Part shown: positions 26,901-34,562 of the stretch, in pieces
Position numbering within the stretch: position 1 is the stretch's first letter
Layout of the letters: the number at the start of each line of letters is the position of its first letter
Assembly (NCBI GenBank): GCA_017625465.1
Contig: JAGAKS010000001.1
Span: 1 to 64,000, forward strand
DNA length: 64,000 nt
Reading direction: 5' to 3'
Source of the DNA: Clostridia bacterium
GTDB taxonomy: Bacteria > Bacillota > Clostridia > TANB77 > CAG-508
Notes under the pieces: generated by a model
The model's input: only the letters and a program-made list of their open reading frames with translations
What the model was told of the DNA's origin: nothing
Databases searched by the model: none
Made by a program: the position numbers and the translations under genes

Positions 26901-28305
26901 CATTTTTGTATTTTATAACACCTATTTCTGTAATTTTGTCATTTTTACTTGAAAGTCCAGTTGTTTCTAAATCTAAAACACAATACTCTGTATCTAATTC
27001 TTGACCTTTATAATTAAAAACTGCTGGATCTTTATCTGGTACAAAATATGCTTCAACACCATATAATACTTTTAAATCTGCACCAGTTTTGTTTAAAAAT
27101 TTGTGTGCCTCTGGAAAACTTTGTACTACACCATGGTCCGTAATTGCAATTGATTTCCAACCCCATTTAATAGCTCTTTTTAAAAGGTCTGTTACTGGCG
27201 TTACAGCATCCATTTGACTCATCTGAGTATGCATGTGTAATTCTACTCTTTTTATTTCTGCATTATCTATTCTTTCTTCTTTTTCTACACCTTCTGTTTC
27301 TATAATTCTGTTTGCTGTAATTGTTATTTCTTTATCATATTCATTATATTGAGCTATACCATCAATTCGTAAACCTTTTGCGCTTTTTATTCTACCAATT
27401 ATTTCATCAGCTTTGTCTTTTTTGAAAAATCCAACACAAGTAATAGTACTAGTACCATCAAAAACAGAAAATTTAGTAAGAATTTTTTCGTTTTTAATTT
27501 CACGACTTGCTATTTCGCCTATTAATTCTCCATCTATGCAAACTTTACCACTATCATTGTTAATATCTACTATTTTAATTGGATTTCCATCTATTAAAAT
27601 GTTTCTGCCAAAAATAAGTGGCGCTTTTCCATCTGATGCAGTAACTTCTATATCTGGAAGTGCTGCAACTCTTTGCTCATAAGCCTCTTGTTTTTCCTTT
27701 TCCTCTTGCAATTTTCTTAATCTTGCTTCTTCTTTGGCAATTAAATATTCTTCTTCAGCTTGCTTTTGCATTTCTTCTAAGTGTTGTTTCTCTTCTTGCT
27801 TTTTTTGCTCTTCTAAGCGTTGTTCATAATTTTCTGATAAATTTTCTTCAAACTTTATATTATATTTTTGATTATATAAGTTTTCTAAAACATGCTCTAA
27901 ACCTTTATCAAACTTTTTAGCGTTTAAAAAATTAGCACCTTTTAAAGCTAACTTAACTGTAATATCTTGATTTTGAATATCTAACTTACTACCTCTAAGC
28001 ATTGCACTGCTAGTTGGTTCTTTTCTGGCTACATAATTTACTATGTTATTCCAATCTTGTTCAAGTGTCTGATTAATTTCTGTATCGCCATAATTTACAT
28101 CAATTATGGCTTTAGAAACTTTAAACCTATTCACTAAATATTGTTCAAAATCTTCAATTTCAGTTATGTTTAATCCTTTAGAAGCTGCTATATTTACTTG
28201 TAATTTGTTAGTTTTTTTATATAAATTAACATTCTCCAGTTGTGCATCTATAATAGAACTGTTTCCAGTGTAATCACAAAATACATCTTTTATAAATTTC
28301 TGCAT
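23947..28305 (-). CDS. polC: DNA polymerase III alpha subunit, PolC type
   Basis: Leading-strand replicase of low-GC Gram-positives, 1452 residues. In order: N-terminal domain, a charged EEK-rich linker (about 165-215), OB-fold, the split PHP domain beginning VELHMHTQMSQMDAV, the inserted DEDDh proofreading exonuclease (LDLETTGLSSKND, HNADFDTGF), then palm and fingers with a Cys zinc motif (CPNC, CPKC) and DIDLNFSGEYQ. The C-terminal part has helix-hairpin-helix repeats (NSIPGLGPIDAENI). Last gene of the pyrH-frr-uppS-cdsA-rseP block, one base from the gene before it. Confidence 0.97.
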   Translation of the reverse strand: MQKFIKDVFCDYTGNSSIIDAQLENVNLYKKTNKLQVNIAASKGLNITEIEDFEQYLVNRFKVSKAIIDVNYGDTEINQTLEQDWNNIVNYVARKEPTSSAMLRGSKLDIQNQDITVKLALKGANFLNAKKFDKGLEHVLENLYNQKYNIKFEENLSENYEQRLEEQKKQEEKQHLEEMQKQAEEEYLIAKEEARLRKLQEEKEKQEAYEQRVAALPDIEVTASDGKAPLIFGRNILIDGNPIKIVDINNDSGKVCIDGELIGEIASREIKNEKILTKFSVFDGTSTITCVGFFKKDKADEIIGRIKSAKGLRIDGIAQYNEYDKEITITANRIIETEGVEKEERIDNAEIKRVELHMHTQMSQMDAVTPVTDLLKRAIKWGWKSIAITDHGVVQSFPEAHKFLNKTGADLKVLYGVEAYFVPDKDPAVFNYKGQELDTEYCVLDLETTGLSSKNDKITEIGVIKYKNGEKIGEFECFVNPERPIPEKVVEVTHITDEMVKDAETIDKVLPKLIEFLGDSVLVAHNADFDTGFLRHNFEQYGYKFDYTYIDTLRLAKAIFPEYKKYKLGIIADNLGIKVDVAHRALDDVKTLVEVFKVMIEEAKKVDATHIIDFDNKFEVDYKKLPSYHAIIIAKNYIGLRNLYKLISYSHLDYFYKHPRILKSMFSKYREGLILGSACEAGELYRAVLSDKPEEEIEEIAEFYDYLEIQPIGNDEYLVREGTVADDEGLRDINRKIVALGEKLNKPVVATCDVHFMDPQDEVYRRILQAGQGYDDADMQAPLFLRTTEEMLEEFEYLGKEKAYEVVVTNTNLISDMCEKISPISPEKCAPHIPGCEETIKEIAYSKAHELYGDPLPEIVKTRLDKELDSIIKNGFSVMYIIAQKLVWKSNEDGYLVGSRGSVGSSFVANMTGITEVNSLQPHYRCPNCKYSDFSDYGVKNGFDLPDKDCPKCGHKLDKDGMDIPFETFLGFNGDKEPDIDLNFSGEYQAKAHKYTEVIFGKGTTFKAGTVGTIADKTAIGYVKHYFEEKEKPISNAEVLRLSTGCTGIKRTTGQHPGGIIVVPKGREIFEFCPVQHPADDPNSDIITTHFDYHSIDQNLLKLDILGHDDPTMIRMLQDITGVDPTKIPLDDKETMSLFSSTKALGVTEEQINSKTGSFGVPEFGTKFVRGMLEETKPTTFAELISISGLSHGTDVWLNNAQELIHQEIVTLNDAICCRDDIMIYLIKKGLEPNPAFKIMESVRKGKGLTPEQEALMKEHEVPDWYIDSCKKIKYMFPKAHAAAYVTMAFRIAWFKVHIPLAYYATYFSIRAKQFDSEIMCQGKGRVKAKMKEIDEAGNAAANKDKEMYPVLELVLEMYERGFKFLDIDLYKSHHDKFLVEEDGIRPPLNSIPGLGPIDAENIYNARQDGDFECVDDLQSRSKIGKVAIETLKNAGLLKGMTKSNQMSLFAF

Positions 28306-28306
28306 T

Positions 28307-28861
28307 TTAAACTTCCTTTTTTGTTTGTATTATTTCTTGTATTTTCTCCCAATTTTCCTCTATATCTGGAACATCTTTAATTTCAAATCCTCCTAAAAGA
28401 TAAGTTCCAGATTCAGGATGAAATTGAATATCCCCTAAATGGAAAATCTTTTGAAAAAAGTTTTGATAATAAGTTATATCTTTCAAATCTGAATATGCAA
28501 TAGTTTTCTTTTTAGGTTTTGATTGAAAAACTATTTTCTTCTCATAAAATGTACAAGTTGTGTTTACCGCTCTTTTTTTAGTCCAAAATAGTGCTACAAT
28601 TAGAGCAATTAAAGAAAACAACAAACATAATATTGACAATAATATTTGTTTTTGTGAAATAAGTGCTATTAAAATTATTACAAAAATAATATACCAATCA
28701 CCATATCTAGTTAATTGATATTTTGGTAAATACTTTCTACCAAGTTTTAAAATTTCCTTTGTATCTTTTTCTAAAGCTTCTTCTTTGCAATATTCTTCAT
28801 AACAAGATTTGCAAATATCTCCTTCTTTTCTTAATTTTGCTCCACAAATTTTACATCTCAT
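28307..28861 (-). CDS. Zinc-ribbon membrane protein with PH-like domain
   Basis: 184 residues. The N-terminal zinc ribbon CKIC/CKSC (3-6, 17-20) is followed by two membrane helices (about 57-92) and a soluble part resembling a bacterial PH domain (TTCTFYEKKIVFQSKPKKKTIAYSDLKDI). It sits one base before polC and 25 bases after rseP. The same fold type occurs in other clostridial envelope proteins of unknown role. Confidence 0.7.
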   Translation of the reverse strand: MRCKICGAKLRKEGDICKSCYEEYCKEEALEKDTKEILKLGRKYLPKYQLTRYGDWYIIFVIILIALISQKQILLSILCLLFSLIALIVALFWTKKRAVNTTCTFYEKKIVFQSKPKKKTIAYSDLKDITYYQNFFQKIFHLGDIQFHPESGTYLLGGFEIKDVPDIEENWEKIQEIIQTKKEV

Positions 28862-28885
28862 AATACATCTTCTCCTAAAACAAAT

Positions 28886-29617
28886 TTAAAATATTCTTAA
28901 AATATCTTGATATGTTACATATAGTGAAAATAATAATAAAAGTGTGAATCCTGTCATTTGTATTTTTATTTCCACTTCTTCTTTTAGTGGCTTCTTTCGT
29001 ATCCATTCTATTAATAAAATTACAATTTTTCCACCATCTAATGCTGGTATTGGCAAGAGATTAGTAACTCCTAAAGATACTGAAACTAAACTCATCAAAT
29101 AGATAAAATTAAATAATCCATTTGTCTTAACCACCATTTCTGAAATTCCAACAGGTCCTACCATCTGTTCTACATTTAGATTACCTGTAAAAATTAATTT
29201 AATACTATTAAAAATATCTACTATAAATAAACCAGTTTGTCTTATAGCAAACATAAAATCATGTTTAGCAATAATTATTAAAATAAAAAATACTATTAAA
29301 CCAAACACAATATTTACTGTAGCTCCTGCTACTACGATAGCTAATCTTTTTTGTACACTTGCTCTACTAAAGGAACCTTCGCTGTTATCTCTTTCTGCTT
29401 CTCCAAGCATATCTACATAACCTCCAAAAGGTATCCATCTAATAGTATATTTGGTTTCTTTTCCTTGCCATGAATGAATTTGAGGTCCAAATCCAATTGA
29501 AAATTCTCTTACATTTACTTTACAAAGTTTTGCTACGCAAAAATGCCCACCTTCATGTATTAGTATTAAAAAACCTAATAAAAAGATGATTTTGATTGCA
29601 CCTATCAAAAAACTCAA
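28886..29617 (-). CDS. rseP: Site-2 protease (RseP-like) without PDZ domain
   Basis: Intramembrane metalloprotease family M50. The zinc motif HEGGH is at residues 21-25 and the second metal site is in PIPALDGGK near 190. Membrane helices flank both. At 243 residues it is much shorter than RseP/RasP proteins (about 350-450): the PDZ domain expected after FGPQIHSWQGKETKYTIRWIPFGGYVDMLGE is missing, although that conserved lead-in is present. Likely roles by homology are regulated intramembrane proteolysis and removal of signal-peptide remnants. Position next to cdsA and uppS is the classical one. Confidence 0.88.
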   Translation of the reverse strand: MSFLIGAIKIIFLLGFLILIHEGGHFCVAKLCKVNVREFSIGFGPQIHSWQGKETKYTIRWIPFGGYVDMLGEAERDNSEGSFSRASVQKRLAIVVAGATVNIVFGLIVFFILIIIAKHDFMFAIRQTGLFIVDIFNSIKLIFTGNLNVEQMVGPVGISEMVVKTNGLFNFIYLMSLVSVSLGVTNLLPIPALDGGKIVILLIEWIRKKPLKEEVEIKIQMTGFTLLLLFSLYVTYQDILRIF

Positions 29618-29627
29618 AATTTTCCTC

Positions 29628-30464
29628 CTAAACTATTAAAGAAATTATAGTAAATATAACATAAGCAAATGGTGCTATAAACATTACACTATCTATTCTA
29701 TCTATCATTCCTCCATGTCCTGGAAATAATTCACTAAAATCTTTAACTTCAAAAGATCTTTTTACTACACTAGCTGAAAAATCGCCAAATTGCCCTACTA
29801 TACTTAATATTGCAAGTATTATACTTATTGGTAATATTGGAATCATAGTTCCTGCATAAAGATTTATAGCCATTGTAAATAATATACCACCAATTACTGC
29901 GCCTATTGTACCTCCAACACAGCCTTCAATTGTTTTATTTGGACTTATCTTACTAAATTTATGTTTACCTAATCTTTTTCCTACTAAATATGCTACTGTA
30001 TCTGTTCCCCAAGCAGAGAAAAATACGTACCAAATAGCAATTTTTCCAGTTAAATTCCATGCAAACATTTCAGTACCATATACTAAAGCAAAAAACATTA
30101 AAAATCCTACAATATAAGCTATTCCAAATAGTGTATATACTATATCTTTAAATGTAATTTTCATTTCAGAAATTATTACATGTAAGAATAATAGGAAAAT
30201 CAACGCAGGAAATAATATTGCTATTATTACTAATATTAATTCTTTTGGAAAAACATGTAGTACAGCAATAATTAAACTCGCTAAATATCCCATCCAAGAA
30301 ACGATATTAATATTCTTCTTTTTAGCGCATTTAGAATATTCATATATAGCAAAACATGAAACAATTGCTACTATAATATCAATTAAATATTTATTTCCTA
30401 ACACCATAACTGCTAATACTATTGGAAATCCTATTATTCCAGTTAAAAATCTTTTTAAATTCAT
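29628..30464 (-). CDS. cdsA: Phosphatidate cytidylyltransferase
   Basis: Makes CDP-diacylglycerol from phosphatidate and CTP. Multi-pass membrane protein with the CdsA signature near the C-terminus (SVVKRSFEVKDFSELFPGHG then GMIDRIDS). The frame is open to 30518, overlapping uppS, but ATG 30464 (MNLKRFLTGIIGFP) has AAAGGAAG upstream and starts just before the first helix, so 278 residues are taken. Confidence 0.93.
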   Translation of the reverse strand: MNLKRFLTGIIGFPIVLAVMVLGNKYLIDIIVAIVSCFAIYEYSKCAKKKNINIVSWMGYLASLIIAVLHVFPKELILVIIAILFPALIFLLFLHVIISEMKITFKDIVYTLFGIAYIVGFLMFFALVYGTEMFAWNLTGKIAIWYVFFSAWGTDTVAYLVGKRLGKHKFSKISPNKTIEGCVGGTIGAVIGGILFTMAINLYAGTMIPILPISIILAILSIVGQFGDFSASVVKRSFEVKDFSELFPGHGGMIDRIDSVMFIAPFAYVIFTIISLIV

Positions 30465-30483
30465 TTTTGCACTTCCTTTGCCT

Positions 30484-31185
30484 TTAGTTTGCTCCGAATT
30501 TTCTTTTTCTTTTTCCATAAGCTTCTATTGCATCATCTAAATCTTTTTCAGTAAAATCTGGCCAATATTTATCTACAAATAAAAATTCTGTATAAGCAAG
30601 TTGCCACATTAAAAATCCACTTGTTCTAAGTTCTCCACTTGTTCTAATCATTAAATCTGGATCTGGCATATCATAAGTATACATATTATTTGATAATACT
30701 TCTTCATTAATATCTTCAATAGATAAAACACCATCTTGAACTTGTTTTGCTATTTTTTGTGTAGCCTTAACGATCTCATCTCTACCGCCATAATTAAGTG
30801 CTATATTAAAACTTGTGCCAGTATTATTTTTAGTTCTTTCAATAGCCTCTGCTATACTATTTTGTAACCCTTGATTTAATGCAGATATATCACCTAAAAC
30901 TCTTATTTTTATGTTTTGCGTATCCGCTCTTTTTGAATATTCATCAAGATAATTTTGTAATAATTGCATAAGCCAAGATACTTCTTCTTGACTTCTTTTC
31001 CAGTTTTCAGTAGAAAATGCATAAACTGTAATATATTTTAATCCGATTTGATTTGCATATTTAACTATTTTTTCAATAGTTTTTGCACCTTCTTTATGTC
31101 CCATTTGAATAGGAACATTGTGCTCTTTTGCCCAACGACGATTGCCATCCATAATAATTGCAATATGTTCTGGTAAATTGTTCAT
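30484..31185 (-). CDS. uppS: Undecaprenyl diphosphate synthase (isoprenyl transferase)
   Basis: Condenses isopentenyl diphosphate units into the lipid carrier for cell-wall synthesis. IAIIMDGNRRWAKE at residues 8-21 contains the catalytic Asp; GHKEGAKT, YAFSTENWKR, and DLMIRTSGELRTSGFLMWQ follow. 233 residues. In many Firmicutes uppS is followed by cdsA, dxr, rseP; here dxr is missing from the row. Confidence 0.96.
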   Translation of the reverse strand: MNNLPEHIAIIMDGNRRWAKEHNVPIQMGHKEGAKTIEKIVKYANQIGLKYITVYAFSTENWKRSQEEVSWLMQLLQNYLDEYSKRADTQNIKIRVLGDISALNQGLQNSIAEAIERTKNNTGTSFNIALNYGGRDEIVKATQKIAKQVQDGVLSIEDINEEVLSNNMYTYDMPDPDLMIRTSGELRTSGFLMWQLAYTEFLFVDKYWPDFTEKDLDDAIEAYGKRKRKFGAN

Positions 31186-31213
31186 TCTTTTCTCCTAATT
31201 TTATTATATTAAG

Positions 31214-31756
31214 TTATATGCTCATTATTTCTTTTTCTTTATTTTCTAAAGCTTTATCAATTTCAGCAATATATTTATCTGTTAATTTTTGAATATTTTC
31301 TTCTTCTCTAGTTTTGTCATCTTCTGTCATTTCACCGTTTTTTTGTTTTGCTTTTACTTCTTCCATTCCATCTCTTCTAATTGAACGAATTGCAACTCTA
31401 GCTTCTTCAGCCATTTTCTTAATATCTTTTACTAAATCTTTTCTTCTTTCCTCTGTAAGCTCTGGGAAATTTAATCTAATAACTTTTCCATCATTATTTG
31501 GATTTAGTCCAATATCAGATGCTAAAATTGCTTTTTCGATATCTTTTAAAATAGTAGCGTCCCAAGGTGAAATTGCTATTGTTCTAGCATCAGGAACTGA
31601 AATTCCTGCAACTTGGTTGATTGGAGATGGAACTCCATAATATTCTACTGTTATTTTATTTAATATTGCTGGATTTGCACGACCAGCTCTAACTTCTGAT
31701 AAATTTTCTTCATATACACTAACTGATTTTTTCATTCTTTCTTCTAAATCACTCAT
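31214..31756 (-). CDS. frr: Ribosome recycling factor
   Basis: Splits post-termination ribosomes with EF-G. RAGRANPAILNKITVEYYG near 23-41 and the C-terminal helix pair (RDGMEEVKAKQKNGEMTEDD) are typical. 180 residues. Between pyrH and uppS, the usual order. Confidence 0.97.
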   Translation of the reverse strand: MSDLEERMKKSVSVYEENLSEVRAGRANPAILNKITVEYYGVPSPINQVAGISVPDARTIAISPWDATILKDIEKAILASDIGLNPNNDGKVIRLNFPELTEERRKDLVKDIKKMAEEARVAIRSIRRDGMEEVKAKQKNGEMTEDDKTREEENIQKLTDKYIAEIDKALENKEKEIMSI

Positions 31757-31780
31757 TTTATTAATCTCCTTTATTTTATA

Positions 31781-32485
31781 TTATTTAACTACTGTGCCTA
31801 TTTTTTCGCCTTTAACTGCTCTTACTATATTTTCAGGATCACTAATTGCGAAAACTAATAATGGCATATGATTATCTCTACATAATGATGTTGCTGTAGA
31901 ATCCATAACTTTTAAATCTTTGTTTAATATATCTATATAACTAATTTCATCATATTTTACTGCTGTTTTATCTATTTTTGGATCTGCTGAATACACACCA
32001 TCAATAGTTTTAGCAAGCAAAATAACTTCTGATTCTGTTTCAACTGCCCTTAAAGCTGCTGCTGTATCTGTTGAAAAGAATGGATGACCTGTTCCACAAG
32101 CAAATATAACAACTCTTCCTCTTTCTAAGTGTTTTGCTGCTTTTCTTTTTATATATGGTTCTGCTATTTCTCTCATTTCAATAGCTGTTTGAACTCTAGT
32201 TTGAACACCTCTTGTTTCCAAAGCATCTTGAAGTGCTAAACCATTCATTGCAGTTGCAAGCATTCCCATATAATCTGCTGCTGCTCTGTCCATTTTTTTA
32301 CCATTTCTAGGACCTCTCCAGAAGTTTCCACCACCAACTACTATTGATACTTGAACTCCCATGTCTATTATTTCTTTTACTTTATCACATATTCCGTTTA
32401 CTATGTCAGGATCTATTCCATGACCTTCATCCCCAGCTAACGCTTCTCCGCTTAATTTTAATAAAACTCTCTTATACGCTAACAT
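31781..32485 (-). CDS. pyrH: UMP kinase
   Basis: Phosphorylates UMP to UDP. Amino-acid-kinase fold: [65 protein letters not shown]. 234 residues. First gene of the row leading to polC. Confidence 0.97.
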   Translation of the reverse strand: MLAYKRVLLKLSGEALAGDEGHGIDPDIVNGICDKVKEIIDMGVQVSIVVGGGNFWRGPRNGKKMDRAAADYMGMLATAMNGLALQDALETRGVQTRVQTAIEMREIAEPYIKRKAAKHLERGRVVIFACGTGHPFFSTDTAAALRAVETESEVILLAKTIDGVYSADPKIDKTAVKYDEISYIDILNKDLKVMDSTATSLCRDNHMPLLVFAISDPENIVRAVKGEKIGTVVK

Positions 32486-32562
32486 ATATATTACTCCTTT
32501 TTATAATTCTTTTCATATTCTATCATATATTTTTAAAAATTACAGTCTTTTTTTGAAATTTA

Positions 32563-33015
32563 TTAAACTTTTTTGTTTTTTATATCTTGAACTAATTGTT
32601 CTTTAAATTCCTCTGGTAAAAGTCTAATATTAGCCACATCTTCTGGCTTAACTAATACCGGTATAAAATTGCCTCTATGTGCATACGCTGGATCATTTGA
32701 AAATTCTGGACCAGTTCCCGTTCCAAACTCTCCTGAAATATATTCACATTCAAATAAATATTCATCTTGACTTTCAGAAACTTCTTTATAATATAATTCT
32801 TTTTTAGCTTTTACAACAATTCCCATCTCTTCCAAAAGCTCTCTTTCTGTTGCTTCAAACATACTTTCTTCGCCTTCTAAGCCACCACCTGGAAACACAT
32901 AGTATTCACCATAAGGTTTATTAGGTTCTCCTTCTGTTTTTTGCACATTAGTTCTATGCATAAAAGCAAACTTTCCATCTATTTTAACTAACCCTGCACA
33001 TCTTATTCTTTTCAT
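32563..33015 (-). CDS. Nudix hydrolase
   Basis: 150 residues with a full Nudix box (G-x5-E-x7-RELLEEMGI, starting at GGLEGEES near residue 44-66). Hydrolyses a nucleoside diphosphate linked to another group; the substrate cannot be read. Preceded by AAGGAGGAAAAA. Confidence 0.92.
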   Translation of the reverse strand: MKRIRCAGLVKIDGKFAFMHRTNVQKTEGEPNKPYGEYYVFPGGGLEGEESMFEATERELLEEMGIVVKAKKELYYKEVSESQDEYLFECEYISGEFGTGTGPEFSNDPAYAHRGNFIPVLVKPEDVANIRLLPEEFKEQLVQDIKNKKV

Positions 33016-33037
33016 TTTTTCCTCCTTATATCAAAAT

Positions 33038-33056
33038 AGAGAGCTTAAAGCTCTCT
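33038..33056. terminator. Terminator between greA and the Nudix gene
   Basis: AGAGAGCTT/AAGCTCTCT stem followed on the minus strand by ATTTTG. Confidence 0.65.
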
Positions 33057-33069
33057 AAATATTTAAAAT

Positions 33070-33546
33070 TTATTTTGTTATAGCTAAAATTTTAAATTTA
33101 ATTGTTCCAACTGGAGCTTGAACTTCTACAACATTTTTTACTTTTTTGCCAAGTAATGCTACTCCTATTGGTGATTCATTTGAAATTTTATTTTGAGATA
33201 AATCTACTTCAGTTGAACCAACTATAGTATATTCAATTTCTTCTTTGTATTCCATATCTAAAACTTTAACTTTATTTCCTACTTGTACTGTTTCTGTATC
33301 AATTTCAGATTCATCTATAATTCTTGCATATTTTATTTTATTCTCTAATTCAGCAATTTTAGCTTCGTTAGCAGCTTGTGCATTTTTAGCTTCATCATAT
33401 TCTGAGTTTTCAGATAAATCTCCAAAACCTAATGCAACTTTAATTCTTTCTGCAATTTCATTTCTTTTATTTGTTTTTAAATCTTCTAATGTTTTTTCTA
33501 GATTATCATAACCTTCTTGAGTTAATAAAAATTCTTTTTCTCCCAT
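33070..33546 (-). CDS. greA: Transcription elongation factor GreA
   Basis: Rescues backtracked RNA polymerase by stimulating transcript cleavage. N-terminal coiled coil with the acidic tip ([16 protein letters not shown]), C-terminal FKBP-like domain ([15 protein letters not shown]). The frame is open to 33573, but ATG 33546 ([16 protein letters not shown]) has AAGGAGA upstream and gives 158 residues, the usual length. Confidence 0.95.
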   Translation of the reverse strand: MGEKEFLLTQEGYDNLEKTLEDLKTNKRNEIAERIKVALGFGDLSENSEYDEAKNAQAANEAKIAELENKIKYARIIDESEIDTETVQVGNKVKVLDMEYKEEIEYTIVGSTEVDLSQNKISNESPIGVALLGKKVKNVVEVQAPVGTIKFKILAITK

Positions 33547-33583
33547 TTTATTTAAGTCTCCTTCCATTGGCAAATTTAATAAT

Positions 33584-33612
33584 ATAATAAGATTATTTTT
33601 TTATTTTGTCAA
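33584..33612 (-). promoter_or_regulatory. Promoter of greA
   Basis: TTGACA and TATTAT on the minus strand with a 17-base spacer, 38 bases before the greA start. Confidence 0.75.
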
Positions 33613-33629
33613 GTATATTAGATAAAAAA

Positions 33630-34517
33630 CTATACCTTTGAATATTCTTTTTTATCTATATAACCATTCTTACCCAATAAACAACTGATTTTAACTTCAT
33701 CTTGTTTAATTTTATTTAAAATATTTTGCGGTGCCGTTTTTTTGTAAAGGAAACTCTCATATAAAATCTCTTTATTAAAATTATCTACATTCAATATGCT
33801 ATCATTGTATTTTTCTGGAAAATCTATTTCACATCTTAATATGTTTACACCATTAAAACCTTTATTATATATTTTTATATCTTTCATATTTAAAATTACT
33901 GCTTTTCTAGGAAGTGCAAACTTGTTAAATTCCTTTTCATCAAAATCTATGTTTATGATAATTCCACTTTTTAGAAGACTTTTTTTATAATTATATGAAA
34001 TATTCAAAATTATGCCTTCTTCATCATACAATGTTTTTTCTAATCTTCTAAATCTATAATCATCTTTGGTAATTAAATTTATAGTTCTACAATTGTGTGC
34101 TAAATTTTTTAAATTTTCAAAATCTACATCTTGTGGATTTTTTACTACAAAAGAAACATTTTGTTCTGCTAAACTTTCATTTCTGTTTTCACAAATATAT
34201 TTGATAATATCTAATATTAAATGTTTGTATAACCATTTACCATCTAGAACTTTAACTTTTAATTCTTCTAATTCTGTTTTAAAATCTTTTAAATTATTTG
34301 ATAGCACGACTGTTTTTACCTGATACATCTTCAATTTCTTAATAATACTTTTTCTAAATTTCTTATTGTCTTCTGGCACAAGCCAAACTTCTCCATTAGA
34401 AGTTTTTACATTAGTTATTTTTCCAAATATTTTTCTATATAAAAATATTATTTTATTTAAAAAATTTACTTCTTTAAAATACTCTAAATAATCTTTTGTA
34501 AATTTTATGTATAACAA
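33630..34517 (-). CDS. Unrecognised protein between aspS and greA
   Basis: About 295 residues, no signal peptide or clear membrane helix; N-terminus hydrophobic-aromatic, then alternating alpha/beta pattern (KTVVLSNNLKDF, RTINLITKDDYRFRRL, GIIINIDFDEKEFN). No family recognised. The frame opens at GTG 34526, but TTG 34517 has GAGGTGAT at a good distance. That ribosome site lies inside the hairpin that terminates aspS, so translation may depend on the hairpin being open. Start remains uncertain. Confidence 0.75.
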   Translation of the reverse strand: MLYIKFTKDYLEYFKEVNFLNKIIFLYRKIFGKITNVKTSNGEVWLVPEDNKKFRKSIIKKLKMYQVKTVVLSNNLKDFKTELEELKVKVLDGKWLYKHLILDIIKYICENRNESLAEQNVSFVVKNPQDVDFENLKNLAHNCRTINLITKDDYRFRRLEKTLYDEEGIILNISYNYKKSLLKSGIIINIDFDEKEFNKFALPRKAVILNMKDIKIYNKGFNGVNILRCEIDFPEKYNDSILNVDNFNKEILYESFLYKKTAPQNILNKIKQDEVKISCLLGKNGYIDKKEYSKV

Positions 34518-34553
34518 AAATATCACCTCATAATTATATATGAAGTGATATTT
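34518..34553 (-). terminator. aspS terminator hairpin that also covers the next gene's ribosome site
   Basis: A 15-bp stem (AAATATCACTTCATA/TATGAGGTGATATTT on the minus strand, one G-T pair) with a six-base loop, followed by TTTTTG. The 3' arm contains GAGGTGAT, the only ribosome site for the downstream gene. Confidence 0.75.
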
Positions 34554-34562
34554 AAATTTATG

